Assembly (NCBI RefSeq): GCF_027853965.1
Contig: NZ_JAQGLB010000005.1
Span: forward strand, 1 to 64,000
Source of the DNA: Saccharopolyspora indica
GTDB taxonomy: Bacteria; Actinomycetota; Actinomycetes; Mycobacteriales; Pseudonocardiaceae
DNA length: 64,000 nucleotides
Reading direction: 5' to 3'
The first letter of the stretch is position 1, and every line of letters begins with the position of its first letter. The position numbers and the translations under genes are program-made. The notes beneath the pieces are model-generated. The model saw nothing but the letters and a program-made list of their open reading frames with translations, did not search any database and was not told where the DNA came from. Shown here one piece after another: positions 8,244 through 16,783 of the stretch.

Positions 8244-8847
8244 CGCCCTCGATCTCGGCCCGCAGCGCCGGGGCGTCCGAGCGGGTGAGGTCCAGGTGCG
8301 CGCCGACGGCCCGCAGTTCCGCCCGGACGGTCTCGGGGTCCGGGTGCTCGGCGCGCAGCGAGAGCAGCCGGGCCTGCGGCAGGCCCGAATCCACCGGGTG
8401 CGGGGCGCTGCCCCAGTCGATGAGGAACGGGACGAGCCCGTGCCGGGGATTGGGTTCGCGCTTGGCCAGCCGCCACTCCAGCAGCCGCCCGTCCGGGGTG
8501 CGGCGCGACATCGGCCGGGCATCGCCGGGGTCGTGCCCGGCGGCGCGGGCGTCGGCCACCGCGCGGTCCAGGCCGGTGGTGCTGATCGCCCAGGTGACCA
8601 GGCGCGGAACGGTCAAGGTGGCCAGCCCGAAGGCGTTCGGCGGGCGCGTCGCCTCCGGGTCCGGGCCGATGATCTCCAGGTAGGCCCGGCCACCGAGCCC
8701 GAGCAGGTAGTTCCGGGTGCCGTTGTCCGGGTGGCGCCCGCCCGGCACCGGATCGACGCCGAGCAGCTCCGCGACCGCCCGCACTCCGGCGAGCAGGTCC
8801 GGCACCCCGTACACGAGGTGGTCCAGCCGCGGTTCGACGTTCGTCAT
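8218..8847 (-). CDS. VOC/glyoxalase-like domain protein
   Basis: A 209-residue protein starting MTNVEPRLDHLVYGVPDL, the typical opening beta strand with a potential metal-ligand His of vicinal-oxygen-chelate proteins, followed by YLEIIGPD. The layout matches the Glyoxalase_3 (glyoxalase-like) family of about 210 residues found in actinobacteria. The start has a strong GGGAGGTG site. It ends convergently, overlapping the regulator gene by 26 bp. Enzymatic activity is not established for this family. Confidence 0.7.
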   Translation of the reverse strand: MTNVEPRLDHLVYGVPDLLAGVRAVAELLGVDPVPGGRHPDNGTRNYLLGLGGRAYLEIIGPDPEATRPPNAFGLATLTVPRLVTWAISTTGLDRAVADARAAGHDPGDARPMSRRTPDGRLLEWRLAKREPNPRHGLVPFLIDWGSAPHPVDSGLPQARLLSLRAEHPDPETVRAELRAVGAHLDLTRSDAPALRAEIEGATGPVELR

Positions 8848-8937
8848 CGGCACCTCCCTAAGGTTCTGCCCCCGATCCCACCACCCGCCGCGGGGAAGAT
8901 CAACGGATCGGTGCGGGGACCGCCTAGGCTGCCAAGC

Positions 8938-9489
8938 ATGGGTTCCCCCGACGACTTCGCGCCACCGCCGATCCCCGCCCCCACCGCGGACCTGACCAGC
9001 GGGCCACCGCTGCACGACGCCTGCCTGCCGCTGCGCGCCCTGGTCGGTGTGTGGCGCGGCCGCGGCGAGGTGGACTACCCGACGATCGACGGGCCGTACC
9101 GGTTCGGCCAGCAGCTCACGATCTCGCACGACGGGCGGCCGTTCCTGCGCCACGAAGCGCGCGCCTGGCTGCTCGACGCCGACGGAGCGGTGCTCCGCCC
9201 GGCCGCGTGGGAGACGGGCTGGTGGCGCCCGCAGCCCGACGGAACCCTGGAACTGCTGCTGTCCCACATCACCGGGATCCAGGAGCTGTTCTACGGCCGA
9301 GCGGCGGATCAGCGCTGGGACCTGGCCACGGATTCGGTGGTCCGGACCGCGACGGCCAAGGACGTCCGAGCCGCGCAACGCAGCTACGCCCTGGACGAGG
9401 ACGACGTGCTCGACTACGCCGAGCACCGCGCGATGGTCGGCGTGCCCATGACACCGCACGCAACAGCACGCCTGCACCGCACCAGTTAG
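8938..9489 (+). CDS. nitrobindin-like heme-binding beta-barrel protein
   Basis: A 183-residue protein of the nitrobindin (THAP4 heme-binding domain) family. The conserved GVWRGRGEVDYP motif begins near residue 37 and lines the heme pocket. The C-terminal TPHATARLHR contains the His expected to be the proximal heme ligand. Family members bind ferric heme in an all-beta barrel and react with NO and peroxynitrite. The N-terminal 25 residues are proline-rich and probably disordered. It is divergent from the VOC gene, with 90 bp between start codons. Confidence 0.8.
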   Translation: MGSPDDFAPPPIPAPTADLTSGPPLHDACLPLRALVGVWRGRGEVDYPTIDGPYRFGQQLTISHDGRPFLRHEARAWLLDADGAVLRPAAWETGWWRPQPDGTLELLLSHITGIQELFYGRAADQRWDLATDSVVRTATAKDVRAAQRSYALDEDDVLDYAEHRAMVGVPMTPHATARLHRTS

Positions 9490-9562
9490 TGCCGAACGCG
9501 GCGGAAGCCGACCGGGAGCCCAAGCCGAGGAGGCGGGCGACCTGCACCCGCAGCAGGCGACG

Positions 9563-9946
9563 TCACCGCAGGTGCAGGAAGCTCCGCACGTCGTCATAGC
9601 CGTCCTGGGCCCGGCCGTCGACGTCCGACGGATCCGCCTCGGCCCGCGCCGCCAGCGACACCGCCAGGGCGAGGGCCTCATCGCTGAGCCGACCGAAGCG
9701 ACGAGCGGTGTGGCCCAGGCACAGACCGGCCAGCCCGAGCAGCGGACTACCCGGCGCAGCGCGCGTCCCGACCTCCACGCACCAGTGCTCGACGAACTCC
9801 CGGTCGTCGTCGTTCAACGCGCTCCCGACCAGGACGCTCGCCGCCTCGGTCTCGTGCGAGCGGTCGCCCAGGGCCCGTTCCAGCGTCTCGGCCACGACCT
9901 CGTGAGACAGCGCGGGAGGGTTCTGAAAGCGTCGATGCGCGTGCAC
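9563..9946 (-). CDS. helical (HEAT-like) conserved protein of unknown function
   Basis: A 127-residue, largely helical protein with a GTG start. The pattern LLGLAGLCLGHTARRFG followed by a final DGYDDVRSFLHLR resembles short HEAT-like proteins common in actinobacteria, some annotated as immunity proteins. No polymorphic toxin gene lies next to it, so an immunity role is unsupported here. The ribosome binding site is weak and the start uncertain by a few codons. Confidence 0.6.
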   Translation of the reverse strand: MHAHRRFQNPPALSHEVVAETLERALGDRSHETEAASVLVGSALNDDDREFVEHWCVEVGTRAAPGSPLLGLAGLCLGHTARRFGRLSDEALALAVSLAARAEADPSDVDGRAQDGYDDVRSFLHLR

Positions 9947-10059
9947 CCCGCGAGACTACGCCGCCCCGCGAGGACAACCCGTTCACCGTGCACCGGCACG
10001 GGATCCCGCGGCCAGGCGGCGTCTGAGGTTCCGCCGCGCGAAACGAGCCTGGAAACGCG

Positions 10060-10091
10060 CGAAGGCCCCGCACCGGAGTGCGAGGCCTTCG
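10060..10091 (-). terminator. hairpin terminator of the cold shock gene
   Basis: The inverted repeat CGAAGGCC/GGCCTTCG continues inward as CGCAC/GTGCG around a 4-nt loop with one internal mismatch. It lies 50 bp beyond the cold shock stop codon. No T-run follows on the minus strand, which is common for actinobacterial terminators. Confidence 0.6.
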
Positions 10092-10139
10092 TCGTCGGCT
10101 ACCCGTGACGCGGTTGCGGAACGGGTCGGTTCACCGAAC

Positions 10140-10343
10140 TCAGACGGTGCGGACGCCCGCGGCCTGCGGACCCTTCGGGCCCTGGCTGACCTCGTAGGTG
10201 ACCTTCTGGTCCTCTTCGAGGGTGCGGAAGCCGCGGGAGTCGATGGCCGAGTAGTGGACGAACACGTCCGGGCCACCGTCGTCCGGAGCGATGAAGCCGA
10301 AGCCCTTCTCCGAGTTGAACCACTTCACGGTTCCCTGTGCCAT
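10140..10343 (-). CDS. cspA: cold shock protein (CspA family)
   Basis: A 67-residue single cold shock domain (OB fold) that binds single-stranded RNA and DNA and acts as an RNA chaperone. RNP1 is KGFGFIAP (residues 13-20) and RNP2 is DVFVHYSAI (26-34), preceded by GTVKWFN at 4-10. Length is exactly normal. ATG at 10343 has a GGAGA site. A 390-bp upstream interval suggests a long structured leader, a known means of temperature control in this family. It is monocistronic, with its own terminator. Confidence 0.95.
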   Translation of the reverse strand: MAQGTVKWFNSEKGFGFIAPDDGGPDVFVHYSAIDSRGFRTLEEDQKVTYEVSQGPKGPQAAGVRTV

Positions 10344-10733
10344 GCTCTTCTCTCCTTCTGGGAGCCGGTACTACATCAGGCAGTCACACTGCGTAACTGC
10401 CTGGGTCGCGGATCTCGAACGGCGACTTCTCCAGCTTCAACCAGATAGCAGCACGCCCGCATCACCATCCTGCGAGTGTGCGCGAAACACGACCCCAGAA
10501 AAATACGACCGAGGTAGACACTACACGCTTCGCCAAGATCGCGCTGCTGCCGATCCGGGAGCGTGTCGCAGCCAACAACGCGCCGTCGGCACGCCCCCGA
10601 CCTCGGGTTTTCACAGCGCACCGGCGTAGATCGACTTCGCCGCGGATCTTCCGCGCGGACGACGCCGAGCCCGCCTTCAGCTCTCGGCGAAACGAACGTC
10701 CCCCGGATGGCCGCAGGCGCGAGCGGGAAACTT
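10344..10733 (-). promoter_or_regulatory. cspA promoter and leader with stem-loop
   Basis: A 390-bp gene-free interval between cspA and the upstream YciO-like gene. It contains an 8-bp stem, CAGGCAGT (10377-10384) with ACTGCCTG (10396-10403), around an 11-nt loop, 34-60 nt upstream of the cspA start. Further upstream an AT-richer patch on the minus strand (GTATTTTTCTGG, about 10497-10508) could be a promoter. No other gene was recognised. Confidence 0.4.
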
Positions 10734-11354
10734 TCACTCGAAGCGGGAAGGGTCGCCCGCGCCGTACCGGACGACCTCGGGTTCGGGCCCGGAGAAGTCG
10801 ACCACCGTGGTCGGCTCGGTGCCGCAGTCGCCGGAGTCGATCACCGCGTCCAGGACGTTGTCCAGCTCGTCCTTGATCTGCCAGCCCTGGGTCATCGGCT
10901 CCTCCTCGCCCGGCAGCAGCAGGGTGCTGGAGAGCATCGGCTCGCCGAGCTCGGCCAGCAGCGACTGCACCACCACGTGGTCCGGGATGCGCACGCCCAC
11001 CGTCTTCTTCTTCGGGTGCAGCAGCCGGCGCGGCACCTCCTTGGTGGCGGGCAGGATGAAGGTGTAGCTGCCCGGTGTCGAGGCCTTGATGGCCCGGAAG
11101 ACCGCGTTGTTGATGATCACGAACTGGCCGAGCTGGGCGAAGTTCTGGCACACCAGGGTGAAGTGGTGCCGGTCGTCGAGGTGCCGGATGGAGCGGATGC
11201 GCTCCATGCCGTCCTTGTTGCCCAGCTGCGCGCCGAGGGCGAAGCAGGAGTCCGTCGGGTAGGCGATCAACCCGTCCTCCCGGAGGATGTCCACCACCTG
11301 CCCGATGGCGCGCCGTTGCGGGTTGTCCGGGTGCACGTCGAAGTACTTCGCCAT
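10734..11354 (-). CDS. YciO/Sua5/YrdC-family protein (threonylcarbamoyl-AMP synthase-like)
   Basis: A 206-residue YrdC-fold protein. The ATP/threonine pocket motif appears as GLIAYPTDSCFALG (28-41), and KKKTVGVRIPDH and a SSTLL segment follow at the expected spacing. The short form without a Sua5 C-terminal domain, and the PTDS.FALG pattern, point to the YciO branch. The related TsaC/Sua5 enzymes make threonylcarbamoyl-AMP for tRNA t6A; YciO proteins bind RNA and nucleotide but their in vivo role is less clear. It is probably monocistronic. Confidence 0.8.
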   Translation of the reverse strand: MAKYFDVHPDNPQRRAIGQVVDILREDGLIAYPTDSCFALGAQLGNKDGMERIRSIRHLDDRHHFTLVCQNFAQLGQFVIINNAVFRAIKASTPGSYTFILPATKEVPRRLLHPKKKTVGVRIPDHVVVQSLLAELGEPMLSSTLLLPGEEEPMTQGWQIKDELDNVLDAVIDSGDCGTEPTTVVDFSGPEPEVVRYGAGDPSRFE

Positions 11355-11404
11355 GGTCAGAGCTTAGATCCTCATCGCCGGACCCGACCGCGGGACGGCG
11401 CGCG

Positions 11405-12361
11405 TCAGAGCAGGCCGCGCTTGGCGGCCTGGACGCCCGCCTGGAAGCGGGTCGTGGCGCCGAGCTGGTCGAGCAGGGCCGCGATGCGGCGCACCACCGT
11501 CCGGCGGGAGAGGTCGAGGCGGCGGGCGATCGCCTCGTCGGTCGCCCCCGCGGCCATCAGGGTGATGATGCTGCGGTCGCGGTCGGAGAGCTGGTCCTGC
11601 TGGCGCTCGGCGGCGACCGGCAGCGCCAGCGTCCACAGCGTCTCGAACAGCCCGCACAGCGCGTTGAGCAGGCCCGAGGAGTGCACCACCAGCGCGCCTT
11701 CCAGACCGGTCCGGTCGGGTTCGGGGACCAGCAGGGCGATCTCGTCGTCGCCGATGGTCAGCTTCACCGGCAGCTCGGCGAGCAGGCGGACGTGCTCGCC
11801 GAGCTCGGCCATCCGGGTCATCGCGGCGAACAGGCCCGGGTCGTCGTAGACGTTCTGGCTGTACACCGTCCGGTAGCGCACGCCCGCAGCCATCCGGCGG
11901 GCCTGGATCTCCTCCTGCGCCCGGAAGTTCTGCGGGGTGCTGCTGTACGGCGGGCGGTCCAGCCAGCGGATCTGCTCGGCGGCCCGCTCCTGCAGCCGGG
12001 TGGTGAGCATGATCAGCCGGGCCGGGTGCTCGACCGGTTCGACGTGCCGGGACCAGCCCGCGCCGCGCTGCGCCTGGTGGTAGAGGCGGTCGAGCTCCGC
12101 GCCCGCCCGCCACAGCTCGCGGCGCCTGGCCTCCTCCGCGCGCAGCGCGGCCGACACCGCCCGTTCCGGCGGGGCGGCCTCCCAGAGGTCGGCGTGCTCG
12201 ACGACCAGGTCCAGTTCGGCCAGCTCCGCCAGCGCCCTGGTCACCACCGCGGCCGGCAGCCCGGTGTCGCGCACCAGCAGTTCCCGGGGCAGGCGTCCTC
12301 GCGTGGTGAGCGCGCGGTACACGCGCCCCTGGTCGCTGTCGGCAGCGAGGACGTCGAGCAC
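11405..12361 (-). CDS. LuxR-type (C-terminal HTH) transcriptional regulator
   Basis: About 318 residues. The N-terminus is a TrmB/MarR-like winged helix (QGRVYRALTTRGRLPRELLV), the middle is an effector-like domain of the kind seen in Streptomyces TrmB-LuxR orphan regulators, and the C-terminus is a LuxR HTH (LSDRDRSIITLMAAGATDEA, then RTVVRRIAALL). I choose GTG at 12361 because GGAAGG lies 5 nt upstream; the frame extends further but its upstream residues look non-coding. A GCAAC-GA-GTTGC dyad at 12544-12555 lies in the region shared with the divergent secreted peptidase gene and could be its site. Confidence 0.75.
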   Translation of the reverse strand: MLDVLAADSDQGRVYRALTTRGRLPRELLVRDTGLPAAVVTRALAELAELDLVVEHADLWEAAPPERAVSAALRAEEARRRELWRAGAELDRLYHQAQRGAGWSRHVEPVEHPARLIMLTTRLQERAAEQIRWLDRPPYSSTPQNFRAQEEIQARRMAAGVRYRTVYSQNVYDDPGLFAAMTRMAELGEHVRLLAELPVKLTIGDDEIALLVPEPDRTGLEGALVVHSSGLLNALCGLFETLWTLALPVAAERQQDQLSDRDRSIITLMAAGATDEAIARRLDLSRRTVVRRIAALLDQLGATTRFQAGVQAAKRGLL

Positions 12362-12608
12362 GTGGACCTTCCGGCGGAGCGGGACGATCTTCGCACGGCA
12401 GCGTAGAACGCCTGGTCGAACGGGGTCAACGAATCGGCGGGATGGCGCAGATGCGCGATGGCCCAGGTGAGCCAGCGCGCGGCTATGGCGCTCGGCTGTT
12501 CGATCCCGGCAGGATTCGCGTCGAATCCCAACATCAAGTGCGCGCAACGAGTTGCTGATTCACCGACTCATCGGTAACCGCCGGGGGGCTCGTCGTCCAG
12601 GAGGCAGG

Positions 12609-13244
12609 ATGTTCTCATCGAAGCTCGCGGCGTCGACGGCAGCCCTCGCGCTGCTGGTCACCGGCGCGGCCGCACCGGCCGCGGCGCTGTCCCCCGCATC
12701 ATCACCGACTCCGGCCGCGCCGGTCGTCCGGTCCTCCGGAGAGCACGTGCTCGAGGTGGACTACCAGGTCCAGGAGACCGGGTACTGGTGCGGGCCCGCG
12801 GCGACGCGGATCGCGCTGTCGGCGCGCGGCATCTACCGCAGCCAGGCCGAGCTGGCCGCCGAACTGGGCACGCACACCGGCGGCACCGACTGGATCGGGC
12901 AGGTCACCAGGGTGCTCGGCGGGTACGCGGGCTGGTACGAGACCAAGGAGATGCCGGACGATCCGCCGACGCAGGCGCAGAAGGACCTGCTCTGGAACGA
13001 CATCGTGGTGGACATCGACAACGGCTACCCGATCGTCGCCAACATCGTCGCCCCGCCCGGCAACCAGCCGCCCGGCTACCCGCCGGACCAGACGATCTAC
13101 CACTACTTCACGGTGATCGGCTACAACGACGTCGACCGCACCGTGCTGATCGCCGACCCGGCGTCCTTCGGCGGCAACCAGATCTACTGGCTGACCTTCG
13201 ACCAGCTGGCCTCGCTCATCCCGCCGAAGGGCTACAGCGCCTGA
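12609..13244 (+). CDS. secreted C39-like papain-fold cysteine peptidase
   Basis: A 211-residue exported protein. It has a Sec signal peptide (SKLAASTAALALLVTGAAAP, cleavage near residue 26) and a Peptidase_C39_2-type domain. The nucleophile is Cys61 in GYWCGPAA, the catalytic His is probably His165 in YHYFTVIGYND, and the IADP motif follows. ATG at 12609 has a near-perfect AGGAGG site. The stand-alone domain without an ABC transporter suggests an extracellular peptidase or transglutaminase-like role rather than bacteriocin processing. Confidence 0.75.
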   Translation: MFSSKLAASTAALALLVTGAAAPAAALSPASSPTPAAPVVRSSGEHVLEVDYQVQETGYWCGPAATRIALSARGIYRSQAELAAELGTHTGGTDWIGQVTRVLGGYAGWYETKEMPDDPPTQAQKDLLWNDIVVDIDNGYPIVANIVAPPGNQPPGYPPDQTIYHYFTVIGYNDVDRTVLIADPASFGGNQIYWLTFDQLASLIPPKGYSA

Positions 13245-13251
13245 CCGGACT

Positions 13252-13294
13252 CCGGGCCCGGCGGTGCACATCCCCCAGCGACCGCCGGGCCCGG
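13252..13294. terminator. bidirectional terminator between convergent genes
   Basis: A perfect 14-bp stem, CCGGGCCCGGCGGT (13252-13265) with its complement (13281-13294), and a 15-nt loop. It lies in the 76 bp between the convergent C39 peptidase and DUF4360 genes and probably serves both. Confidence 0.75.
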
Positions 13295-13320
13295 TTCCCC
13301 GGGTCCGGCCGCCGAACCCG

Positions 13321-13953
13321 CTACGGCTTCGGGCACTCCTTCCACTCGAAGTGGTAGGTGGTTTCGATGTTGCCGTCGGTGGAGTCCATCGACATGAAGC
13401 TCGTCTTCGACGGATCCGAAGTGCCCGCGTCCACCCGCAGTTCGGTGTTGATGTTGAAGTTGCGCTGCTCACCGCACGGCTTGTAGACGATCGCGCCGAC
13501 CTCGGTGGTGTCGGTGACCTGCCAGTTGTCGCTCATCGGACCGGAGAACGGCGTCTGGAAGTAGCTCGTCTCCGGCATTCCCTGGAAGTAGTAGCTCGCC
13601 TTCTCCAGCCCGCTCGCACCCGGTTCGAGGTGGGCGAAACCGCGGTAGTCGGCGCTGGCGATCCCGTAGGTGAACCCCTGCGGAATGTTGACGATCAGGT
13701 TGAGCTGGCAGTTCTTCCGGAAATCGGTGGGATCGGCGTCCGGCCCCACCTTGGCCAGGTAGTCGCTGTAGGTCACGGTGAACGAGGTGTTGTCCGGCGA
13801 CACCGCGACCGCGGCGGTTCCCGCCCGGCATCCCGAACCGTTCACCGTCGCGACGTCGATGGTGATCTCACCGGTCGGTGGCGGAACGTCGTCGACCGGT
13901 GCGGAGAACGCGGCCAACGCCGTCAGAGCAGCAGTCGATAGAGCAGCGAACAT
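13321..13953 (-). CDS. secreted DUF4360 family protein
   Basis: A 210-residue exported protein with a short Sec signal (MFAALSTAALTALAAFSAP). The mature region matches DUF4360: NGSGCRAGT, then SPDNTSFTVTYSDYLAKVG, DFRKNCQLNL, and QGFTYGIASADYRGFAHLE. Conserved cysteines probably form disulfides. Function is unknown; the family is abundant in Streptomyces and in fungi. The start at 13953 has GAAGG upstream. A CACTGCAGTG palindrome sits in its promoter at about 13990-13999. Confidence 0.85.
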   Translation of the reverse strand: MFAALSTAALTALAAFSAPVDDVPPPTGEITIDVATVNGSGCRAGTAAVAVSPDNTSFTVTYSDYLAKVGPDADPTDFRKNCQLNLIVNIPQGFTYGIASADYRGFAHLEPGASGLEKASYYFQGMPETSYFQTPFSGPMSDNWQVTDTTEVGAIVYKPCGEQRNFNINTELRVDAGTSDPSKTSFMSMDSTDGNIETTYHFEWKECPKP

Positions 13954-14115
13954 GACGAACGCCCTTCGTGAGAAGCGAACGGACAAGGTTGCACTGCAGT
14001 GAAACTGCGCTGAGAGTAGCGGTGAACGCGATCGGCGCACGCCTCTGAACGGTCTAAACGCCGACGTCGGCGAAAACTGTTATCGCGCCCCGAAATTCGG
14101 GATCGCGCCGCCGGA

Positions 14116-14772
14116 TCAGGAGCAGGTGGCGAGCATTTCGCGCAGCGCGCCCTTCTCCTCCTGGGTCACCGTCAGGTCGTAGCCGCGCTTGACCTCGATC
14201 CACTTGGCCGCGTAGTCGCACCAGGCCGCCTGCTCCGGCTTCCACTGCGACGGGTCCTGGTCGCCCTTGCTGCGGTTGGAGCTGGCGTCGACCGCGACCA
14301 GCTGCGGCAGGTCCATGTCGTTGGCGAACTGCTCGCGGCGGGCGTCGTCCCAGCTCTTCGCACCGCTGCGCCAGGCGTTGGCCAGCGGAACCATGTGGTC
14401 GATGTCGATGGCCGAGGCATCGGTCAGCTGCTGGCCGGTGTACTCCGAGACCCAGGTGCCCGACAGCGATTCGCAGGCGTTGTTGGTCTTGACGTTCTGC
14501 CCGTCGCGGGCGAGCACCGCTTCCCGGGTGTTGCAGTTCTTCCCGGCCTCCGGCTGCGAGGTCCAGTGCTTGAAGCGCTCGCGCGAGTAGCCGTCCATCG
14601 TGCCCGACGGCGCCACCCGGAGTTGTTCGAGCTGGTCGGCGGCGGCACCGGTGGGCTGGCTGCCGCGGGCGTCGTCCAGCAGACCGGACTCGAACACCAC
14701 CCACATCAGCGCCAGCAGCGCAGCCGCCACAACCGACATCCACACCGACTTTTTAGCAACGGCGCCGCTCAA
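14116..14772 (-). CDS. exported HNH nuclease (DUF1524/GmrSD C-terminal type)
   Basis: About 218 residues. A signal anchor or peptide (MSVVAAALLALMWVVF) is followed by an HNH-fold nuclease domain. The key motif is DIDHMVPLANAW, where the His is the general base, followed by VAVDASSNRSKGDQDPSQW and cysteines that probably form a disulfide. This is the common extracellular actinobacterial version. I choose TTG at 14772 because GGGAGAAGA lies just upstream; an ATG at 14739 would shorten the signal and an ATG at 14817 lacks a ribosome binding site. Likely role: nutrient acquisition or competition. Confidence 0.75.
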   Translation of the reverse strand: MSGAVAKKSVWMSVVAAALLALMWVVFESGLLDDARGSQPTGAAADQLEQLRVAPSGTMDGYSRERFKHWTSQPEAGKNCNTREAVLARDGQNVKTNNACESLSGTWVSEYTGQQLTDASAIDIDHMVPLANAWRSGAKSWDDARREQFANDMDLPQLVAVDASSNRSKGDQDPSQWKPEQAAWCDYAAKWIEVKRGYDLTVTQEEKGALREMLATCS

Positions 14773-14895
14773 AGGTCTTCTCCCGGCTCGATGACTTCTC
14801 CGCGGACATTCGATCATCCGGTGCGGTGCGGGTTCACTCCGCCAGCCGGGCATTGTGGCCTGGCACACGGGCGGTGCTGCCCGCCTCTCCGCGAT

Positions 14896-16113
14896 TCACA
14901 GCGGTGGTCGCGGTTCGATGGCTGTGTAGCGGGGGACGTAGCGCAGCAGGAGCCCGGCGCCGAGCAGGCCGAGGACTCCCATGCCCGCGCCGGCCAGGCC
15001 GACGCCGAGCACCGCCGTCAGCCCGGAGATGGTCAGCGGGCCGACCGCCTGGCCGAAGTCGGCGGTGAAGCGCCAGGCACCGAGGAACGGCGCCGGACCG
15101 GGTTGCGGTGCCAGGTCCGCGCCGAGCGTCATCAGGATTCCGCTGCTGGTGCCGTTCGCCAGCGCCAAAAGCACCGCGACGGCCGCGAAGGTGGGCACGT
15201 CGGTCACCGCGAACAGCAGGAAGTGCCCGGCTGCCAGGCCGGCCATGGAGGGCACCGCGGCCCAGATCCGCCCGAACCGGTCCATGATCTGGCCGGAGGT
15301 GTAGGACAGCGCGAAGTCGACACCACCCGCGATGCCGATGATGACGGCCGTCGTCGACGGCGGGAGCCCGGCGGCGACGGCGACCAGCGGCAGCACGACC
15401 ATCCGCGACGCGCGCAGGCCGCCGATGAGCGCCGCGCAGGTGCCCATCCGCAGCAGCACACCCCGGTGCCGGACCAGCGTGCCGACCAGTCCCTGGTGGG
15501 CGTGCTCGGTGTTGTCGGCCTCGGCTGTGCCCAGGTCCTCGGTGCACAGCAGCAGGACGACGGTGGCCGCGGCGAAGGCGATGTGCAGCAGGAAGACCGC
15601 GCGCTTGTCCGGGGTCAGCAGCAGCACGAGCGCGGAGAGGAACGGGCCGATGAAGTAGCCCGCGCGGAACAGCCCGCCGAGCACGCTCAACGCCCTGGCC
15701 CGGTAGCGCAGCGGCACGGTGGTGGTGATGAACGCGTGCCGGGCCAGCGCGAAGACCGCCGTGGCCAGGCCGACCACGAACACGCTCGCACCGAGCATCC
15801 ACGGACTCGTCGAGAGGTAGCAGCCGAGCAGGCCCAGCACCGAGACGACCGCGGCGCCGATCATCGCGGTGCGCTCGCCGAGCCGGTGCACGAGCACTCC
15901 GCTGGGCACGTCGCCGATCAGCTCGCCGACCATGAGCATCGCGGCGATCAGCCCGAGCACGCCGAGGTTCGCGCCCTGATCAGCGGCGATGAGCGGGATC
16001 ATCGGGATGATGGCGCCCTCGCCGGTGGCGAACAGCAGGGTCGGCCCGAATGCCGCGAGCGCGACCGTCCGGAGTTCGAAGGGCCGATCGTCCACCTGCA
16101 CTTGCCGCACCAC
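14896..16113 (-). CDS. MFS efflux transporter
   Basis: A 405-residue, 12-helix major facilitator with the loop 2-3 region VLVHRLGERTAM and RYRARALSVLGGLFRAGYFI in the second quarter, a drug-efflux-like pattern. It is 103 bp downstream of a PadR gene on the same strand and belongs to a VOC-PadR-MFS module. This suggests export of a toxic compound that also induces the PadR protein. The start is GTG at 16113, with GAGGA almost touching it; a slightly later GTG is possible. Confidence 0.75.
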   Translation of the reverse strand: MVRQVQVDDRPFELRTVALAAFGPTLLFATGEGAIIPMIPLIAADQGANLGVLGLIAAMLMVGELIGDVPSGVLVHRLGERTAMIGAAVVSVLGLLGCYLSTSPWMLGASVFVVGLATAVFALARHAFITTTVPLRYRARALSVLGGLFRAGYFIGPFLSALVLLLTPDKRAVFLLHIAFAAATVVLLLCTEDLGTAEADNTEHAHQGLVGTLVRHRGVLLRMGTCAALIGGLRASRMVVLPLVAVAAGLPPSTTAVIIGIAGGVDFALSYTSGQIMDRFGRIWAAVPSMAGLAAGHFLLFAVTDVPTFAAVAVLLALANGTSSGILMTLGADLAPQPGPAPFLGAWRFTADFGQAVGPLTISGLTAVLGVGLAGAGMGVLGLLGAGLLLRYVPRYTAIEPRPPL

Positions 16114-16216
16114 TCCTCGCAGAGCACGCCCGGGAGCCGGGCCAGCTCAGCTTGCCAGACCGAACCCGCCCTCCCGGCGAGAGATCCGTCACCGAATCAG
16201 GACGCGCCCGCGCGCG

Positions 16217-16783
16217 TCAGCGCTCATCCGCCATGCGGAACTCGCCCGCTTCCACACGACGGAGAAGGTGCCGAGTCCAATCCGACCGGCTGTCCGCGGT
16301 GTGGAGCCAGAGCTCGACGACGGCTCCGACGGCTCCCCACGCCCGCACGTCTTCGTCGGCCGGGATGGACGAGGCGATGGATTCCCGCCAGCGCTGCATC
16401 GCGGCCTCCCGCTGGCGCAGCAGGGAAATCGCCTCTGCCCTGGGGAGGTCTTCGAGGAAGCCGACAGCCGCCGACAGGGTGTCGAGGCGCGGGTCGTGGC
16501 GCGAGAGCGCTCTCCGCAGGAGGTCGAAGAACTCCGCTTCCCCCGCATCAGTGATCTCGTACTCGGTGCGCGGTGGCCCGCCGGCATCGCTGGTCGTCGA
16601 ATCGCGTGCGCGGAGCAGGCCACGAGCGGTCAACGAGTTGAGCGCGTGGTAGATGGAGCCGGAGGTGGCCGTCGACCACTCGTGAGCTCCCCAGGACTCG
16701 AGGTCGGTTCGGACCAGATATCCGTGAGCGCGCTCGCGCCGCCGGACTGCTCCGAGAACGAGGAGCCGGATCACGGAGCTCAC
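16217..16783 (-). CDS. PadR family transcriptional regulator
   Basis: A 188-residue PadR protein. The N-terminal winged helix opens with VIRLLVLGAVRRRERAHGYL and contains SGSIYHALNSLTARGLL and RTEYEITDAGE, the classic PadR layout. A helical C-terminal dimerisation domain follows. Its ATG overlaps the stop of the upstream VOC gene (ATGA), so the two are translationally coupled. The operon promoter carries an 18-bp near-palindrome that is a strong candidate for autoregulation. Confidence 0.88.
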   Translation of the reverse strand: MSSVIRLLVLGAVRRRERAHGYLVRTDLESWGAHEWSTATSGSIYHALNSLTARGLLRARDSTTSDAGGPPRTEYEITDAGEAEFFDLLRRALSRHDPRLDTLSAAVGFLEDLPRAEAISLLRQREAAMQRWRESIASSIPADEDVRAWGAVGAVVELWLHTADSRSDWTRHLLRRVEAGEFRMADER

